From Prorocentrum cordatum (lineage: Eukaryota > Sar > Dinophyceae > Prorocentrales > Prorocentraceae): 21,000 bases of DNA. This document shows positions 9,381 to 16,984 of this stretch, one piece after another. The translations under genes were made by a program, and so were the position numbers. The DNA is taken from NCBI GenBank assembly GCA_963575745.1, contig CAUYUJ010019281.1:1372739-1393738 (forward strand), given 5' to 3'. Position 1 is the stretch's first letter. Every line of letters starts with the position of its first letter. The notes under the pieces are model-generated. The model did no database searches. It saw nothing but the letters and a program-made list of their open reading frames with translations, and was not told where the DNA came from.

Positions 9381-9575
9381 TTTTGCGCGAATGATGTGGG
9401 GGGGCACAATCCCTGTCAAATACAATCATGCGGGCCACTCGCCCGCATCGGCGACAATCAAAGCCCTCATTACGGCGCCACCGACACGCGGACACCATCA
9501 TTGTCGTGGGCGTGACCAGCATCAGCGCCGTCATTGGCCTTGCCGTCGTCATCATCATGATCATTGCCACCATCA
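9381..9575 (+). repeat. Dispersed repeat, copy 1 (second at 19459)
   Basis: Two blocks match the region at 19459-19640 in the same order and orientation. Block 1 is GCCTTTTGCGCGAATGATGT here and GCCCTTGCGCGATTGTTGG there, followed by a G run. Block 2 (9482-9575 versus 19551-19640) shares CGACACG, ACACCATCAT, GACCAGCA and TTGGCCTTGCC or CTGGCCTTGCC, then CGTCATCATCAT. The copies are diverged but collinear, so this is a dispersed family rather than chance. The CATCAT-rich 3' part translates into a hydrophobic Ile/Val stretch that I do not take as a gene. Confidence 0.65.
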
Positions 9576-9771
9576 TCGTTACTATCATCCTCGTGTCTGC
9601 CGTTGTCGACGTCGCCACGATGCCGCCCCCGCCCGAATCACCGAGTCCTACTGAATTGCCCGCGCGTCACCGCGGCGTGCGGGACGCGCTGGAAAGTGCC
9701 CAGCGGTCAGCCCCATCGCGGCCGCGTCGGCCGCGCCAAACTGGAAGGCCGCTTTGCGCGCGAGCCTGCAC

Positions 9772-9800
9772 TCCTCCTCCTCCTCCTCCTCCTCCTCCTT
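9772..9800. repeat. CTC/TCC microsatellite inside a dispersed repeat
   Basis: A pure CTCCTCCTCC run lies exactly at the start of repeat copy A (9798). The paralogous position in copy B (about 10300-10310) has only AAGCCTTCTGC, and the related segment at 13890 has a longer TCC run. The microsatellite therefore seems to have expanded independently at the same place in different copies. Confidence 0.85.
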
Positions 9801-10016
9801 CTGCTTGTTCGCTGCACGGAGGAAAGGACGGAAGCGAGAAGGGGATTGATTTCCGTCAAGGCCCCAGTGACAGTCCAAATCAGTTTTGCGTCTGGCAACA
9901 TATGCCTCTTGTGGGGTGCCTTATGGGGCTGCAGGCCGGCCTGGCCCAAGTCCGCGGCGACCCAAGAACGGTCGCCAGGAGCGTCGGCCAGGCGCAACCC
10001 CCCCGAAGGGAGGCGG
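9798..10016. repeat. 215-bp direct repeat, copy A
   Basis: The copy begins CTTCTGCTTGTTCGCTGCAC, shares GAAGGGGATTGATTTCCGTC and GGGGCTGCAGGCCGGCCTGG with copy B, and ends near GCGCAACCCCCCCGAAGGGA. It differs from copy B by scattered substitutions and a few small indels. Minus-strand translation shows SWVAADLGQAGLQPHKAP in a frame also open in copy B, but this could be chance in a GC-rich repeat. Confidence 0.95.
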
Positions 10017-10173
10017 ATTGCAGCAGGCACGTGAGAAAAAAGTCCTGGCGAAACACCGAACCCCCAGGAGAGGGCGCGCAGGGACGCGCGGCGCGGGATA
10101 ATCAAAAGGTGAACCCAGCACAGAAATGCAGTCGGAAGATCAGGGCGCGGGGGGCGGGAGCGGTGGACCCAGA

Positions 10174-10307
10174 CCCGTGGAACGGGGCGCCTGCGCGCGA
10201 GACGAATCCAGCGAAACGTGCGAGGGGCGACCGAATAGACGAGCCGAGCACAGCGATCCCGCAGAGACCCCTTTTCCCGAACGCACAGCCCCCCTGGAAA
10301 GGAAGCC
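10174..10307. repeat. 134-bp dispersed segment, copy 1
   Basis: This segment recurs at 13763-13895 in the same orientation with few differences. Shared landmarks are GTGGAACGGGGCGCC or CTGGAACGGGGCGCC, GCGCGAGACGAATCCAGCGA, GGGGCGACCGAATAGACGAG, CCGAGCACAGCGATCCCGCA and CGAACGCACAGCCCCC. On the minus strand both copies keep an open frame reading GIAVLGSSIRSPLARFAGF, which may mean it was once coding or may be chance. Confidence 0.95.
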
Positions 10308-10520
10308 TTCTGCTCGCTCGCTGCACGGAGGGTAAGGCGGAAGCGAGAAGGGGATTGATTTCCGTCAAGGCCCCAGTGACAGTACAAATCAAGTTTGCGT
10401 CTGGCACCATATGCCTCTTGCGGGGTGCCTCATGGGGCTGCAGGCCGGCCTGGCCAAAGTCCGCGGCGACCCAGGAACGGTCGCCAGGAGCGTCGGCCAG
10501 GCGCAACCCCGAAGAGGCGG
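10307..10520. repeat. 215-bp direct repeat, copy B
   Basis: This is the second copy, 509 bp from copy A in the same orientation, with matching landmarks throughout (GCGAGAAGGGGATTGATTTC, GCCCCAGTGACAGTACAAAT, GTCGCCAGGAGCGTCGGCCA). It lies just past the C-terminal end of the recombinase pseudogene in transcription sense and directly next to the 134-bp segment at 10174. The placement suggests it may belong to the terminal or non-coding part of that element. Confidence 0.95.
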
Positions 10521-10629
10521 GTTTTTCCAAGCCCCCAATGAGGCGCCTCCACGGAGGCACGGGTGAAACGCGCGTCTGGGTTCGAGTGGTGGCCGGCGCC
10601 ACCGCGGGACTCGAAGCCGCAGACACGGC

Positions 10630-11430
10630 GCGCAGTAGCTGATCGCACCGCTCCGAATCTGAGAAACGGGCGTAGAATGCTCGTATGGCTTCAAGGTTTG
10701 ACCAACCGCCCTGAGCCTGCACCGGCTCTTCTGGCAAGTTTCAAACCGCTCTGCACCAGTGGGCGCCGCCTTTGCGCGACGAGTGCGTTCCCACCGCGGC
10801 AGTCTGAAAAACTTTGAAAAACTTCGGCTGGAGGAATGACAACTCACGGCGCGGGGCTCCGCTAAACGAGTTGCGCGGAACACCGGCGCATCTGGGTCGG
10901 TTCCCCAGCTCGCGTCACGGTGCGCCAACTATTCCGTCAATAGGCGGCAAGGGCACAGCGTCGGCGCGTCTGCTATCCGGGGGATGCGGCACACCACGCC
11001 CTGGCCGAACGGGTCGTTCTTCTGTTGGGCTACAAAACTTGATGCGAAATCTACGCGCAAGAATACGTCTCGACGCCGAAGCGCGAGAGTCTCGGAACAT
11101 CTCCAAACTCCGGAAAAAAGACATCGCTGCCATTGCGACGTCTCGGACGGCTGCCGGGCTGCCTGCTCTGAGGCGGGCGGACTGACAGCCTCGTAGTTCT
11201 TCCAGAGTGGCAGGGCGCTTCGCGTGCGACAGGGACTGGCCAGCCCTCTTCTTCAAGCCTCTCCAGAAGTGGGCCGACCGATCCGCCCACGCACGGTCAA
11301 AGTGGGCTGACAGATTGCGCCGTTGATGCCAGCGTCGCACTGCAGCGAGCAAATTTGTGGCGGAAGACCAGGACCAGCCATCCATTCGCGCAAAATTCAG
11401 CATGAACTTCACATCGGAATCGCACGGCAA
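10630..11430 (-). pseudogene. Tyrosine recombinase (integrase) pseudogene
   Basis: The protein would cut and rejoin DNA by tyrosine-recombinase chemistry, as in Crypton- or DIRS-type elements. In order on the minus strand: a SAM-like core-binding part, SWSSATNLLAAVRRWHQRRN (about 11375), and PATLEELRGC and RDVAMAAMSFF (to about 11115); then, one frame away, SGVWRCSETLALRRRDV, where the Arg of R-x-x-E (codon 11100-11102) is the first catalytic Arg; then DPDAPVFRA; then, back in the first frame, THSSRKGGAHW with the H-x-x-R pair (His 10783-10785, Arg 10774-10776), GGWSNLEAIRAFYARFS with Trp (10702-10704) and the Tyr nucleophile (10672-10674). The spacing of HxxR, Trp and Tyr is normal for the family. 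It is broken by a shift at a T6 run near 11115, a shift near 10815, a TAG at 10929-10931 and a TGA at 10741-10743. I am confident of the family; the subfamily is undetermined. Confidence 0.82.
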
Positions 11431-11484
11431 CTATACTGGATCCCTGCAGCATTTCGGCAGCTATACTGGATCCCTGCAGCATTT
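11431..11484. repeat. 30-bp tandem duplication
   Basis: CTATACTGGATCCCTGCAGC followed by ATTT occurs at 11431 and again at 11461, a perfect 24-base match with period 30. It lies just upstream, in transcription sense, of the recombinase reading frame and introduces a TAG there. It looks like a recent local duplication. Confidence 0.95.
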
Positions 11485-11489
11485 TCAAA

Positions 11490-12040
11490 CGAAACCAAGG
11501 CCGCGCGCAAGGAGCTGCTGCACCGTTTTTTGGCGCTCTCCTCCAAGGCTGCTTGGAGGCATCAGTGCCCTCGCTAACCAGGGGCAAGAGGTCGGACCCC
11601 TCGGACAACAGCTGTCGCGAGCCTGGCGCGCCCACGAGCGGGGCGCGAGGTTGCGCAGGTTGTCGCGCGGCGCCCTCGGCAAGCCCGCGCAAAGCACCCG
11701 GAACCCCGCATCCGCGTGGATCGCTCTGGGAGGCCACTGCCGGCGACGCCAGGGCCGTCGACGAGGTCGCGGGGCGAGGGCCCAGCGCCCCAGTCTTCTC
11801 GGCGAGCGGCCTGGGGCGAGCAAAACCGCGGCAGCGCAGACAGGATGGGCCGATGCGCTGGCGGTGCGCGCGGGCTCTGGGGAGCTCGGGCCCCGCTCCG
11901 TCTTCGGCCACGGGAGCATCGGCGCGCCACGGGGTCGCCCCGATCAGTGGCATGTTTTTGGTTTGCTGAACGCACGCGTTCCTGGCGCCCCCCCAACGGG
12001 CGCAGCCAGCGCATGCTTCATCAAATTTATTCGGCCGGTA
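11490..12040. other. GC-rich interval, no recognised gene
   Basis: Several overlapping frames are open on both strands, including a long minus-strand one (12211 to 11297). All look like Arg/Ala/Pro/Gly-rich translations of GC-rich DNA, with no recognisable domain. It is upstream of the recombinase pseudogene and could hold a lost N-terminal part or the promoter side of that element, but nothing in the sequence proves it. Confidence 0.4.
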
Positions 12041-12043
12041 GAG

Positions 12044-12690
12044 ACCGCCAGGGCCGCGGAATAGGCACCCAGAATTGATTTCTGGCCCAGGCTTAAGGTA
12101 TATATGGGCGCCGGCACCAGCAACGCAGGGCGGGCGCGGGGAGGGCGGGGGCGCGGAAGGGAGAAGACCCCCTGGATCAGAAAAAATGCACTCATCGCAC
12201 GTTTTTCCCACTTAAGCCATGGCCTATGGGCGGCAGACGACGCGAACGGGAGAGACCCCCCCGGCGCAGAAAAAAAGTGCACTCACTCATCGCACGTTTT
12301 TCCCACGCCGCCGGGGCGGAATGGGCCGCCAGGGCCGCGGAACAGAAGCCCGACTGATTCTTGCCCCCAGGCCTAAGCTATGGCCTATGGGCGGGAGATG
12401 GCGCGAACGGGAGGCCCCCCCGGCGCAGTGAAAAAGTGCACCCGATTCTCTCGCGCCGCTGGGCCGGAGAGAAGAACCGCCAGGGCCGCGGAACAGAAGC
12501 CCGACAGATTCTTGGCCCCAGGCCTAAGCTATGGCCCATGGGCGAGGGACGGCGCGAACGGGAAAGGACCCCCCGGCCCCAACCAAAAAAACGCGTTTAC
12601 CGCACGTTTTTCCCACGCCGCCGGCCCGGAGAGGACCGCCAAGTCCGCGGAACCGATGCTCGACAATTTGTTGGGTCCCGGGTCCAAGCA
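12044..12690. repeat. Degenerate ~150-160-bp tandem repeats
   Basis: The word CCGCCAGGGCCGCGGAA (or a near match) recurs at about 12045, 12326, 12477 and 12636. Each is followed by AGGCCTAAGCTATGG or a related word, then CCTATGGGCG, GGCGCGAACGGGA, a CCCCCCGGC run and, in most copies, CGCACGTTTTTCCCACGCCG. The 281-bp gap between the first two holds an extra partial unit at about 12170-12300. I count four to five diverged units. Open frames across them are repeat by-products. Confidence 0.85.
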
Positions 12691-12699
12691 GCGGCCCTT

Positions 12700-12968
12700 G
12701 GGCGCCGCCCCCAGCTGCGCCATCGGCGGCGGAGGGCGGGATTGGGGAGGGAGGGGGCGTTAGCACGAGGAGCGGGAGGAAAGGCGACGGAGACGGCGAT
12801 GCGACGATGTGCCCTGTTCCACGCGACGCGCCAGGCGCAGCCACGGACTGCGTCGCAGAGGCCGGCCCGGGGAACGCGCCTGCTCGAAACGCAGGCGCGC
12901 GAGAAGGAAAACCGAGCGCAGGGAACGGCTCGGCGCGGACGGGCTCCGCCAAGCGAGCACGGCGGGTT
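12700..12968. other. GC-rich spacer, no recognised gene
   Basis: The interval lies between the tandem repeats and the 3' end of the Cys-rich pseudogene. It contains G-rich and GGCGACGG-type low-complexity sequence and no protein-like frame that I can support. Confidence 0.4.
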
Positions 12969-13765
12969 TCAATCGCCAGTGGCCCCAGACAAAGGAGCTA
13001 CCAGAAAAGCCAAAGAGAAACACATGGGTTCCAACAGGACGTCGGTAACGATACATGATGCCCAGTGTTCGTCGTCCTTCGTCATGCCTGCCGATGTGCA
13101 CTTGGGGCAAGTGAGCGCGCAAGAATTACCAAGGGACTCGCACGTCGCAAAATTGTGCTTTACCGCCCCCCGGTTCGAATACAAACAGTTACGGCACACT
13201 TCAGACATGAGGGTTTCGATTGTCCCTGAATTTGCTTCGCCCTTCTCTGCAAGCCACGCGTCGATTTTCGCGACGACAGGATTCTTGAGGGCGAAAATGT
13301 GCTGTTCGAAGAATCAGGCCTCCGCGCCATTTTCCTTGGCGGCCCTCTTGGAGACTCCCGCCGAAGCCGGGGAGGGCGACCTCTCCCGCTCAACGGGGCC
13401 AGCGGGGCGGGCGGTGGCGCCTGCGCTCCCGAAGGGACGGCGGCCGCCTTGGCTTCCAAGAAAAACGGCGCCCAGGATGAGATCGATTCCGAAATCGCGG
13501 AGCAAGAGCTTGCTGTCGAGCGCTAACGCGGCAATGGCTCGATGCCTCGTCGCCTGAAGCTCTTGATGCACTCGTAAATGTAAGGCATCAAACCCCTTTT
13601 CTGGGCGGCGTGCTTCGCCGGAGCCGTCTTCTTGTTGCTTGCAAGCATTGCTGCGCGCTCCTCAATGAAATAATACGGCGCCAGTGTGGCACGGGCCAAT
13701 GCGCGAACAGCATGGTCGCTGCCCTCTGCGCGCTCGCCAAAAGACACTTGCAACCTGTCGGGCCC
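12969..13765 (-). pseudogene. Cys/His-rich protein, broken, family unknown
   Basis: The minus strand carries a chain of protein-like text: APYYFIEERAAMLASNKKTA then LMPYIYECIKSF (to about 13575), a one-base shift, ALDSKLLLRDFGIDLILGAV, then a Pro/Ala-rich linker. An in-frame TGA (13314-13316) follows, and the same frame then continues FFEQHIFALKNPVVAKIDAW and a cluster MSEVCRNCLYSNRG, NFATCESLGNSC, LTCPKC and EHWASC, ending at 12969. The cluster has two C-x2-C pairs plus further Cys and His (about 13205-13075), typical of a small zinc-binding module. I do not recognise the family. The 134-bp segment shared with the recombinase locus sits directly at the 5' side, so this may be another ORF or relative of the same mobile-element family. 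One shift and one stop imply decay. Confidence 0.45.
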
Positions 13766-13895
13766 CTGGAACGGGGCGCCCGCGCGCGAGACGAATCCAG
13801 CGAAACGCGCGAGGGGCGACCGAATAGACGAGCCGAGCACAGCGATCCCGCAGAAGCCCCTTGCCCGAACGCACAGCCCCCTTGGAAAGGCAGCC
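13763..13895. repeat. 134-bp dispersed segment, copy 2
   Basis: This is a near-identical copy of 10174-10307, with differences mainly at GCAGAAGCCCCTTGCCC versus GCAGAGACCCCTTTTCCC. It ends exactly where a TCC microsatellite starts (13894-13940), whereas copy 1 runs into the 215-bp repeat at that point. Confidence 0.95.
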
Positions 13896-13940
13896 TCCTC
13901 CTCCTCCTCCTCCTCCTCCTCCCCCTCCCCCTCCCCCTCA
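13894..13940. repeat. TCC/CCCCCT microsatellite
   Basis: CTCCTCCTCC repeats run for about 28 nt and then change to CCCCCT repeats. The array starts at the end of the 134-bp segment, the same relative place that carries an independent CTC array at 9772-9800 in the related locus. Confidence 0.9.
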
Positions 13941-14069
13941 ATTCCCACTCCGTGTCATCATGCCCCCTCCTTGGCATGAGGGTTCAATGTGCTGGGGCTT
14001 CTCTTCCCAAGTCAGCGGTTGCCCGTTACGATCCGTGCCTCTTGTTCTGAAGCGCTTGGATGCGTGTGC

Positions 14070-14230
14070 CGGGGTTTCGCCTGGTGTTAGGTCGGGCATG
14101 TCCCCCTACAGTCGGATTCGGGGCGAAAAATTGTCGAAAACAGTCCCAAAATCGTCCCGAGACCATGTTTTCGCCACTCTTGAACATTCCTCCCGTAGGA
14201 GGGCACGCCCGACTCAAGCCTGGTGCCCGG
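14070..14230. repeat. Imperfect inverted repeat
   Basis: GTCGGGCATGTCCCCCTAC (from about 14091) faces CCGTAGGAGGGCACGCCCGA (about 14192-14212), which is its reverse complement with a few mismatches. Flanking text (CCTGGTGTTAGGTCGGG against CGACTCAAGCCTGGTGCC) extends the match weakly. The loop of about 80 nt contains an A/T-richer stretch. Confidence 0.6.
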
Positions 14231-14344
14231 CCGGCCGGTTGCCGCCCGCGGGCGCCCCCGTGCGCGCGGCGCGTGCGCGCAGGTGTCGCCGGGTGTCGCC
14301 AGGTACCGACGCAGCTCCTCCCCAGACTGCGGGCAAGATTCATG

Positions 14345-14510
14345 TCCATATCCAGTGCCTTCTTTGGAAGCGGCGCCACAAGGCCGAGGCGCACTGGATA
14401 TGGATATAAAAATCGAGCCTCTGGGGGGCCAATGTATCCATGTCCAGTGCGCCTCGGGTTTCTGGGGAAGGGAGCCCGAAACTCCACGCTGCAGTGGATA
14501 TGGACAGAAG
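14345..14510. repeat. Four alternating-strand CCATATCCAGTGC motifs
   Basis: TCCATATCCAGTGC (14345-14358) is followed by its exact reverse complement GCACTGGATATGGA (14391-14404), then TATCCATGTCCAGTGC (from 14435), then GCAGTGGATATGGAC (from 14491). The second and third copies pair over 22 bp with one mismatch (14384-14405 with 14435-14456). Orientations alternate with a spacing of about 46-54 bp. This could be stacked hairpins or a protein-binding array; no gene start is visible nearby. Confidence 0.85.
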
Positions 14511-14870
14511 TATTGCCCGCACAGACCTCTCCCGGGGTGCGTCCTGACCAGAATTTCGAGGCGAATCCCAGAGAAGGGGAGAGCGGGCGAGGGGTAGAGG
14601 TATATGGGTACCCTGTCCTCTCCTGAACCGGTGGGCGCCTCGCGCACTGGGTGGGCGTGCCGAGGCTGCGACGTTCGCTTCCTCCCCGCGGGCTGCCCGT
14701 GGAGTGCGGCGCGGCGTGGGCGCCGCTGTTGCGCTGGGAGGCCGTGGGCGCCACCGGTGGGCGTGCCGACGCGCGGGCGCTCGGTGGGCGGCCGCAGAAT
14801 TTGCGGCGCGCGGATCGCACAACTGTGGGTGGCCCAAAGTGGGAGGCGCAGGGACATGCTGATACCTACG

Positions 14871-14914
14871 TGTCCTCCTTGGAGGCGCGCGTCCGACCCG
14901 AGCATGTAGTATAC
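14871..14914. repeat. 44-bp direct repeat, copy 1
   Basis: TGTCCTCCTTGGAGGCGCGC, then GTCCGACCCGAGCATGTAGT and ATAC, matches 15088-15131 with one substitution (TAGTATAC versus TGGTATAC). The copies are in the same orientation, 217 bp apart. Confidence 0.95.
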
Positions 14915-15010
14915 TAAAACGACGCGAAGATCGGGACAAAATCGGATCGGGATAACTCGAAACCTCTGAGAATCGGCGGGTTTGGAGGATGTATTGAGCG
15001 CCGCGGCCGC

Positions 15011-15062
15011 TCCAAAGCGTTCTGGAACGCTCTGAGAGCGCTCCGGAACGCTCTGGAGCGAT
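15011..15062. repeat. Clustered short hairpins of the AGCGTTC/GAACGCT word
   Basis: AGCGTTCTGGAACGCT is a 7-bp stem palindrome with a 2-nt loop. It is followed by GAGAGCGCTCCGGAACGCTC and TGGAGCG, so CGCTCC pairs with GGAGCG. The cluster lies midway between the two 44-bp direct repeats. Confidence 0.85.
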
Positions 15063-15087
15063 TTATCCCCATCCTAGCCCTGTTTTA

Positions 15088-15131
15088 TGTCCTCCTTGGA
15101 GGCGCGCGTCCGACCCGAGCATGTGGTATAC
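15088..15131. repeat. 44-bp direct repeat, copy 2
   Basis: This is the second copy of the 14871 repeat. After it the sequence reads CCATCCTGTAGTATATCG, echoing the TAGTATAC end. Copies 1 and 2 bracket a 173-bp interval with the hairpin cluster. Confidence 0.95.
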
Positions 15132-15419
15132 CCATCCTGTAGTATATCGTTTCCCGAGCGGTGTGGCCAGAAAGCGCCGGCCACGACGCATGCACTTTAA
15201 GATTTCTCGGTGCGCGCGTCGCGACGCACACATAGTATAAGTACGTTGGGGTGACGCCGACAACAGGGGGACCAGCTGAAAGGGGGCGGTGCAGTAGATT
15301 TGGGGCAATTGTATTGCAGACGTACTGCGCCAGAGATCTGTATTCCACTGTATTGCAAGTAGTGTGTTGCACGCGAAAATCCAGCTACACATTTGCGCCC
15401 TGGGATGCATTGCACGCCC

Positions 15420-15640
15420 CAACTGTATGGCAACGCCACAAATCTATTGCACCAAATCTATTACACCACCCCCTTGTCGCTGGACCCTCTTTTGGGTCAT
15501 TCCGAACAACATAGCTTTCACCACATGGTTAGTTTGCGCAACATATCCTTCGCACAGCGTAGCTTGCGCCACAGATCTGTAACACCGCATATCTTACACC
15601 ACATAGCTTACATCACATGACACATGTCTCAGACCATACA
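15420..15640. repeat. Degenerate CACATAGCTTACACCA-type repeats
   Basis: Short units related to CACATAGCTTACACCA recur: CCAAATCTATTGCACC, CAAATCTATTACACCAC, CATAGCTTTCACCACATGG, GCGTAGCTTGCGCCACAG, CATATCTTACACCACATAGC and CTTACATCACATGAC. Related words reappear at 16305-16395 (CACGTAGCTTGCACCACA, CATAGCTTACGCGGCC). The intervening 15650-16300 block of other repeats seems to have been placed inside or between this family. No coding frame is supported from 15132 to 16400. Confidence 0.7.
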
Positions 15641-15689
15641 GATACCGGGCGTTTATATATCTATGATACCGCAGAAAATCCCCAATCAT

Positions 15690-15918
15690 AATCTTTTTAG
15701 GGCTTTAGGGCAATGGGGATATAAGGCTATAAGGCTAGAAGACTATGGGGCCATACGGCTACAGGGCTACAGGGTCTTAGGGCTGTAGGGCTATTGGGCT
15801 ATAGGGTTATGGGGCTGTAGGGCTATAGGGCTATAGGGCTATAGGGCTATAAGGCAATAAGGCTGTAGGGCTATTAGGCCTATAGGGCTTCAGGTCTATA
15901 CTGCTATAGGGCTATATA
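15690..15918. repeat. 8-bp GGGCTATA array
   Basis: Units close to GGGCTATA (with GGGCTACA, AGGCTATA and GGGCTGTA variants) run for over 200 bp and become most regular at about 15800-15850. The first units include TTTAGGGCTTTAGGGC. Confidence 0.95.
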
Positions 15919-15919
15919 G

Positions 15920-16068
15920 ACCTACCGGGCACCCGGGCACCCAGGCACCTGGGCACCGAGGCACCCGGGCAAACGGGCACCCGGGCACCCGGGCAGCCGG
16001 GCACCGGGGCACCCGGGCACCCGAGCACCCGGGCACCTGGGCACCCCCGGGCATCCAGGCACCCGGGC
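15920..16068. repeat. 8-bp GGGCACCC array
   Basis: An array of GGGCACCC and close variants (GGGCACCT, AGGCACCC, GGGCAGCC) follows the GGGCTATA array with almost no spacer. Both have an 8-bp unit that begins GGGC. On the minus strand it gives a PGARVPGC-like translation that is not a gene. Confidence 0.95.
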
Positions 16069-16148
16069 GTGCGGCGAAAATCGGCGGCAAACTCAACCTA
16101 ATCATATGAATCCGCTAGGACCCCTACAGAGGCTAGCTCTGATTGGGG

Positions 16149-16175
16149 AATATATATATATATATATATATATAA
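16149..16175. repeat. TA dinucleotide run
   Basis: An uninterrupted ATATAT run of about 26 bp. Confidence 0.95.
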
Positions 16176-16409
16176 AGCTCCAGAGCGATCCGCTCTGGGA
16201 AGGCCACGGCGCCCAAGACATCCTCCAGAGCCGCCAGATCTCAGAGACTCTCAGTTTGTCCTCATCCGAATGTGTCCTCGTCCTGGCTTCGTCTTAAGAT
16301 ATCAGCCCGTAGCGTAACCCACATGTTCTGATCCTCGTAGATAGCCTAAGCCACGTAGCTTGCACCACAAAGGCAGCACTACATAGCTTACGCGGCCCAA
16401 GCCCCCTGG

Positions 16410-16870
16410 GAGGAGAGGTCTCGCGCAAAACGCGCCAAGTCTTTCGGTTTCGCTCCAATCAAACCTGGCGCGGACCGAGCGAGACCCCACGTCCCCAAGG
16501 GTGTGGCGCCACCCGTGAGAGCGCGGGGTCTCGCGCAGAACGCGCCAGGTCTTTCGGTCTCGCTCCCGAAGTTCGGGAACCCGAGGTCTCGCGAAGAACC
16601 CGCCAAGTCGTTCGGTCGAGCCCCCAAGAATCCCGGAACGCGGGCTTCTGCGCAAAACGCGCGAAGTCTTTCCGTCAAGCCCTGGAAATCCCAGAGCGCG
16701 GGCTTCTGCGCAAAACGCCAGCCTTTCGGATGCCCCCCGCGAAATCCAGGAGCGCGGGTTCTTGCGCGGAACGGGCCACGTGTTTTTGGATGAACCCAAC
16801 GCGTTTCGCGCGGAAGGCGCCAAGTGTTCTTGGAGGACCCGGCGCGTTTCGCGCCAGGTCTGCGTTTGCG
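16410..16870. repeat. ~57-bp degenerate tandem repeats
   Basis: Units start with GGTCTCGCGCAAAACGCGCC or GGCTTCTGCGCAAAACGCGC and continue AAGTCTTTCGGTC. Anchors lie at about 16417, 16527, 16585, 16643, 16701 and 16757, with weaker ones at about 16805 and 16850, so the spacing is about 57 bp. Because 57 is 19 codons, the minus-strand frame stays open and shows a repeated text like ERLRAFCAEARVPGFLG. A coding role for this 19-residue repeat is possible but unsupported. Confidence 0.85.
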
Positions 16871-16904
16871 CGACGACGGCTGAAGGCGCGTGCGTGGGAC
16901 AAAA

Positions 16905-16920
16905 CCGACGACGACGACGA

Positions 16921-16968
<48 letters not shown>

Positions 16969-16975
16969 CGACGGC
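16905..16975. repeat. GAC trinucleotide array
   Basis: Nearly pure GACGACGAC, with one GAT and a GGC-type ending. It separates the 57-bp repeats from the next tandem family. Confidence 0.95.
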
Positions 16976-16984
16976 GCTTGCCGT

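Noticed and set aside
9428-10642. 404-codon plus-strand open frame with a hydrophobic stretch
   Set aside because: The hydrophobic part comes from CATCAT/GTCATC repeats, and the rest runs antisense across dispersed repeats and the recombinase pseudogene end.
15690-15800. TTTAGGG-like words suggesting an interstitial telomere
   Set aside because: Only isolated words occur; the array is really built from GGGCTATA units of 8 bp.
16410-16870. CRISPR-like regular repeats
   Set aside because: The units are degenerate and contiguous, with no alternation of identical repeats and unique spacers, and the DNA looks eukaryotic.
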